DNA from: Austwickia chelonae
GTDB lineage: Bacteria; Actinomycetota; Actinomycetes; Actinomycetales; Dermatophilaceae
Assembly: GCF_003391095.1 (NCBI RefSeq)
Contig: NZ_CP031447.1
Coordinates: 3,534,001-3,598,000, forward strand
DNA length: 64,000 nt
Direction: 5' to 3'
The notes under the pieces were generated by a model. That model had not been told where the DNA came from. It ran no database searches and was given only the letters and a program-made list of their open reading frames with translations. Below are positions 62,901 through 64,000 of the stretch, piece after piece (within the stretch, counting starts at the first letter, position 1; every line of letters begins with the position of its first letter). The translations under genes were made by a program, and so were the position numbers.

Positions 62901-63319
62901 AATGCCAGCCCTTGGGCGTTGAGCTTGTGGTCGAAGGAGGCAATGCGCTCACCAGTACGAATGTCATAGGCGATGAGATGACCGACCTCGATCTCGCCAG
63001 GTCCTCCTGCCCACATCCCCGCAGGTCGGGCCTTCGTGAAGTTACCGGTGACGTAGACCGTGTTTCCGACTACCAGTTGCGCCCATGCGACCCCGGTAAT
63101 CTGCCAGGTGGGCAAAGCCTGTCCTGCTGCAGTAGCCGGGGTTCCTTCGGTCGGGCGGGTGTCCGCATGCGCACTGGACGCCGGGGCGAAGGGCACGAGA
63201 CTCACAGCGAGTGCCAGGGCACTTGCGCTGCAGACCAGCCGGGTGGGACGGCGGCGTGATGCGGACATGTCGCTTCCTCGGGTGTGTCGGTGGTGATCGG
63301 TACTGATGTGATCTGTCAT
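59957..63319 (-). CDS. Large secreted protein: beta-propeller, LamG and PKD domains
   Basis: A protein of 1120 residues from ATG 63319 (overlapping the lipoprotein stop, GGAG ahead), or 1103 from ATG 63268 (GAGGAA ahead). After a signal peptide (LVCSASALALAVSLVPFAPA, AHA) come about 430 residues of seven similar blades (RLYVGGDFTTVDGQPRGHVA, LYAGGSFESAQG). Then follow an Fn3-like part, a LamG domain (HYWRLDEPSGDAVDLIGGMN, TIETWLRTDSKSG, QLDEVAVYGAALTPEQIAAH), a PKD domain near 830-910 (YSWNFGDSSTPVEGAKTTHR) and a C-terminal jelly roll. These are carbohydrate- or protein-binding modules. It probably acts outside the cell on the polymer made by this cluster. Confidence 0.88.
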   Translation of the reverse strand: MTDHISTDHHRHTRGSDMSASRRRPTRLVCSASALALAVSLVPFAPASSAHADTRPTEGTPATAAGQALPTWQITGVAWAQLVVGNTVYVTGNFTKARPAGMWAGGPGEIEVGHLIAYDIRTGERIASFDHKLNAQGLALAASPDGTRLYVGGDFTTVDGQPRGHVAAFDIATGALVPGFNPNVNGQVKALTVTKDTLYAGGSFESAQGSARRRLASFRTSDGSMTSWAPKADDGYVWALLAVPDGSKVVIAGAFTTLSGQKASGTAAVHPTTGELLPWAMNNRIYVGPQAAITNLSTDGRAIYGGGYAYGTKANLEGTFSANLNDGSLRWVSDCLGDTYSTKPLGGALYVSSHAHDCSTIGAFGDTQPRTRWEHLMALTTEPSQKVLKPNAYGFDFRDQMAPAMLQFHPQLGIGTATGQYQASWHVDGNDDYVVIAGEFPTVNGTKQQGLARFPRNPSAQTLPPSFQTRPARSLRAPVASAAGPVVSVSFQSAWDPDNANLQYELVRDRGTATEEVVSSTKMNTNFWTLPDGRLLDAGAPAGKHTYSVKVSDGTGQVVWSEKSNEVTTQGGTELGAYGKAIALDGAQHYWRLDEPSGDAVDLIGGMNGQVGSGVERGITGALKDNKSTGMKFDGTVNGNVSTSGQEALNGATTIETWLRTDSKSGGRFLSFATEQRDFWGRTTINVERHLYMMNDGRIGLSADNKGRQIESSRSYNNGQWTHVAASLGSDGLALYVDGERVAHDPSYRPSGSVTGRWYIGGDRSGSKSRPSTWSLAGQLDEVAVYGAALTPEQIAAHRRLGTDGAPAPAANQAPKAAFTSKTTNLEVAVDGSTSTDSDGRIAKYSWNFGDSSTPVEGAKTTHRYAKAGTYTVELTVTDDKGVTNSTKSEVTVKEAAVEPAPAPPAAGDGVLLTDTFTRQSTSGWGNADNGGTWKNDSTASKYTVDGGKGSIALEPRASRGTQLPGTGGDIDLRMKIGYDQAATGGGIFSQIIGRGTLRDGYGARLWVHESGVLRMAPIRRVGGADTDLGTALIVPKIRHAAGNTYEVRLQITGKGTSTVKAKIWAVGTEEPADWMVSATDTTAALQTTGGVALQSYLSGSATTPDLKVLVDDIKVTAAK

Positions 63320-63954
63320 GTAACGCTCCGGAAGACAGCAGGCGCGTGGGCTGCGTCGATGTCGACGACGACGCGGGTCTTCTGATCGTGTGGGACGGTG
63401 AACCCGTAGGTTGCCCGGGCAATGCTGCCGGGGGCGAGTTCACCGGCGAAATCCTTCGTTCCCTCGGTGTAAGCACCCGAGGCGAGCTGCTCAGGGCTCC
63501 CGTAACGCGCACTGACCACGACAGCAGAGAGATCCAGCGGCTTACCCGTGCCGTTGTGGATCTCGATGTCATGGATGTGCTGGGGAGCACCGACGAGCAC
63601 TCCGGGGCCTGCGCCGGTGGCGGTATTCTGCCGAACCGCTGTGATCCGAACGGTGACCTTGTCGGTGTAGTCGACGGTCTCATTCATCTTCTTCTCGGCG
63701 GCAGGCAGCCGACTGCCAGATTTCCCAGGGCGCGCCACCGGGGTGATCTCGGCCGGTGCCTTCGGGTCCGGTGGCCGAGTGACCGGTCCGCCGGTGGGCT
63801 GCGCAGAAGCTGCTTGCTTCTCTGCGCTCCGGCTGGCTTCAGCTTTCGCGTTGTCGGAGTCAGACCCGAGAGCGCAGCCTGCAGTAGCCGAAATGATTAC
63901 TGCCGCAATCGCATACGCAGAAAATCGCGTGTACTTACTTCTTGAATACTGCAT
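63316..63954 (-). CDS. Lipoprotein with DUF4352-like beta-sandwich domain
   Basis: A protein of 212 residues from ATG 63954, with AGGGGGA eight bases upstream. It has a lipoprotein signal: YTRFSAYAIAAVIISATAGC with the lipobox T-A-G-C. A low-complexity linker follows (alanine, proline, lysine), then a beta-rich domain of about 125 residues (DKVTVRITAVRQNTATGAGP, IHDIEIHNGTGKPLDLSAVV, YGFTVPHDQKTRVVVDIDA). The fold resembles DUF4352-type cell-surface domains. It is co-transcribed with the large secreted protein, and the two may interact outside the cell. Confidence 0.82.
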   Translation of the reverse strand: MQYSRSKYTRFSAYAIAAVIISATAGCALGSDSDNAKAEASRSAEKQAASAQPTGGPVTRPPDPKAPAEITPVARPGKSGSRLPAAEKKMNETVDYTDKVTVRITAVRQNTATGAGPGVLVGAPQHIHDIEIHNGTGKPLDLSAVVVSARYGSPEQLASGAYTEGTKDFAGELAPGSIARATYGFTVPHDQKTRVVVDIDAAHAPAVFRSVT

Positions 63955-64000
63955 ACGTATTTCCCCCTGCTCGGTGGAACGCCAGTCGCGCACCCCCGGA

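Overview
The window is chromosomal DNA of a high-GC Gram-positive actinobacterium. The evidence is uniformly GC-rich coding, frequent GTG starts, a gene trio of WXG100-like proteins, a DnaB with an intein, and GC-rich IS481, IS1380 and IS5 elements. Species cannot be fixed from sequence alone; a member of the Micrococcales is a reasonable guess.

Positions 1-20200 form a polymorphic-toxin island. A partial APC permease is followed by three small WXG100-like proteins and a 1611-residue Rhs/YD-repeat protein with a WXG100-like N-terminus, probably exported by a type VII (ESX-like) system. The Rhs protein ends in an exchangeable toxin tip followed by a SUKH immunity gene and a KptA homologue. Downstream lies about 13 kb of displaced tip/immunity cassettes mixed with IS remnants. 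At least five consecutive units (11030, 12267, 13277, 14333, 15963) begin with their own Sec-type signal peptide, directly after the preceding immunity gene. Two of them still carry signal peptide, a short Rhs core, a toxin tip and an immunity gene. This array of secreted mini-Rhs toxins is the most unusual feature of the window.

Positions 20174-28925 are bracketed by two identical 1684-bp IS1380-family elements, each with its own target duplication. Between them are a VOC protein, a broken DUF2243 gene with a hexanucleotide expansion, an AIPR-type phage-defence gene, an IS481 remnant and a RelE/HigA-like toxin-antitoxin pair. The left element cut off the 5' end of a DeoR regulator.

Positions 29218-33714 hold a lactococcin-972-type bacteriocin locus: a PadR regulator under a perfect 22-bp palindrome, a HAAS-like membrane protein, a secreted cysteine-containing peptide, a 688-residue FtsX/DUF1430-like membrane protein, an ABC ATPase and a small membrane protein. 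A PhzF-family isomerase and a TPR protein follow.

Positions 35444-38570 carry dnaB with a 366-residue intein and, upstream of it, a cluster of DnaA-box-like nonamers. A MATE exporter, a GntR/HutC regulator, galE and a CaiB-type CoA-transferase come next.

Positions 43602-63954 are a cell-surface polysaccharide cluster. It contains dTDP-rhamnose genes (rmlA, rmlB and a fused rmlC-rmlD), several glycosyltransferases, a Wzx-type flippase, a Wzz-like protein and a Wzy/O-antigen-ligase-like protein. A GDPD-family phosphodiesterase, a CDP-alcohol phosphatidyltransferase, a TagD-like cytidylyltransferase, a large secreted beta-propeller/LamG/PKD protein and a lipoprotein complete it. Together they suggest a rhamnose-containing polymer with phospho-alcohol groups.
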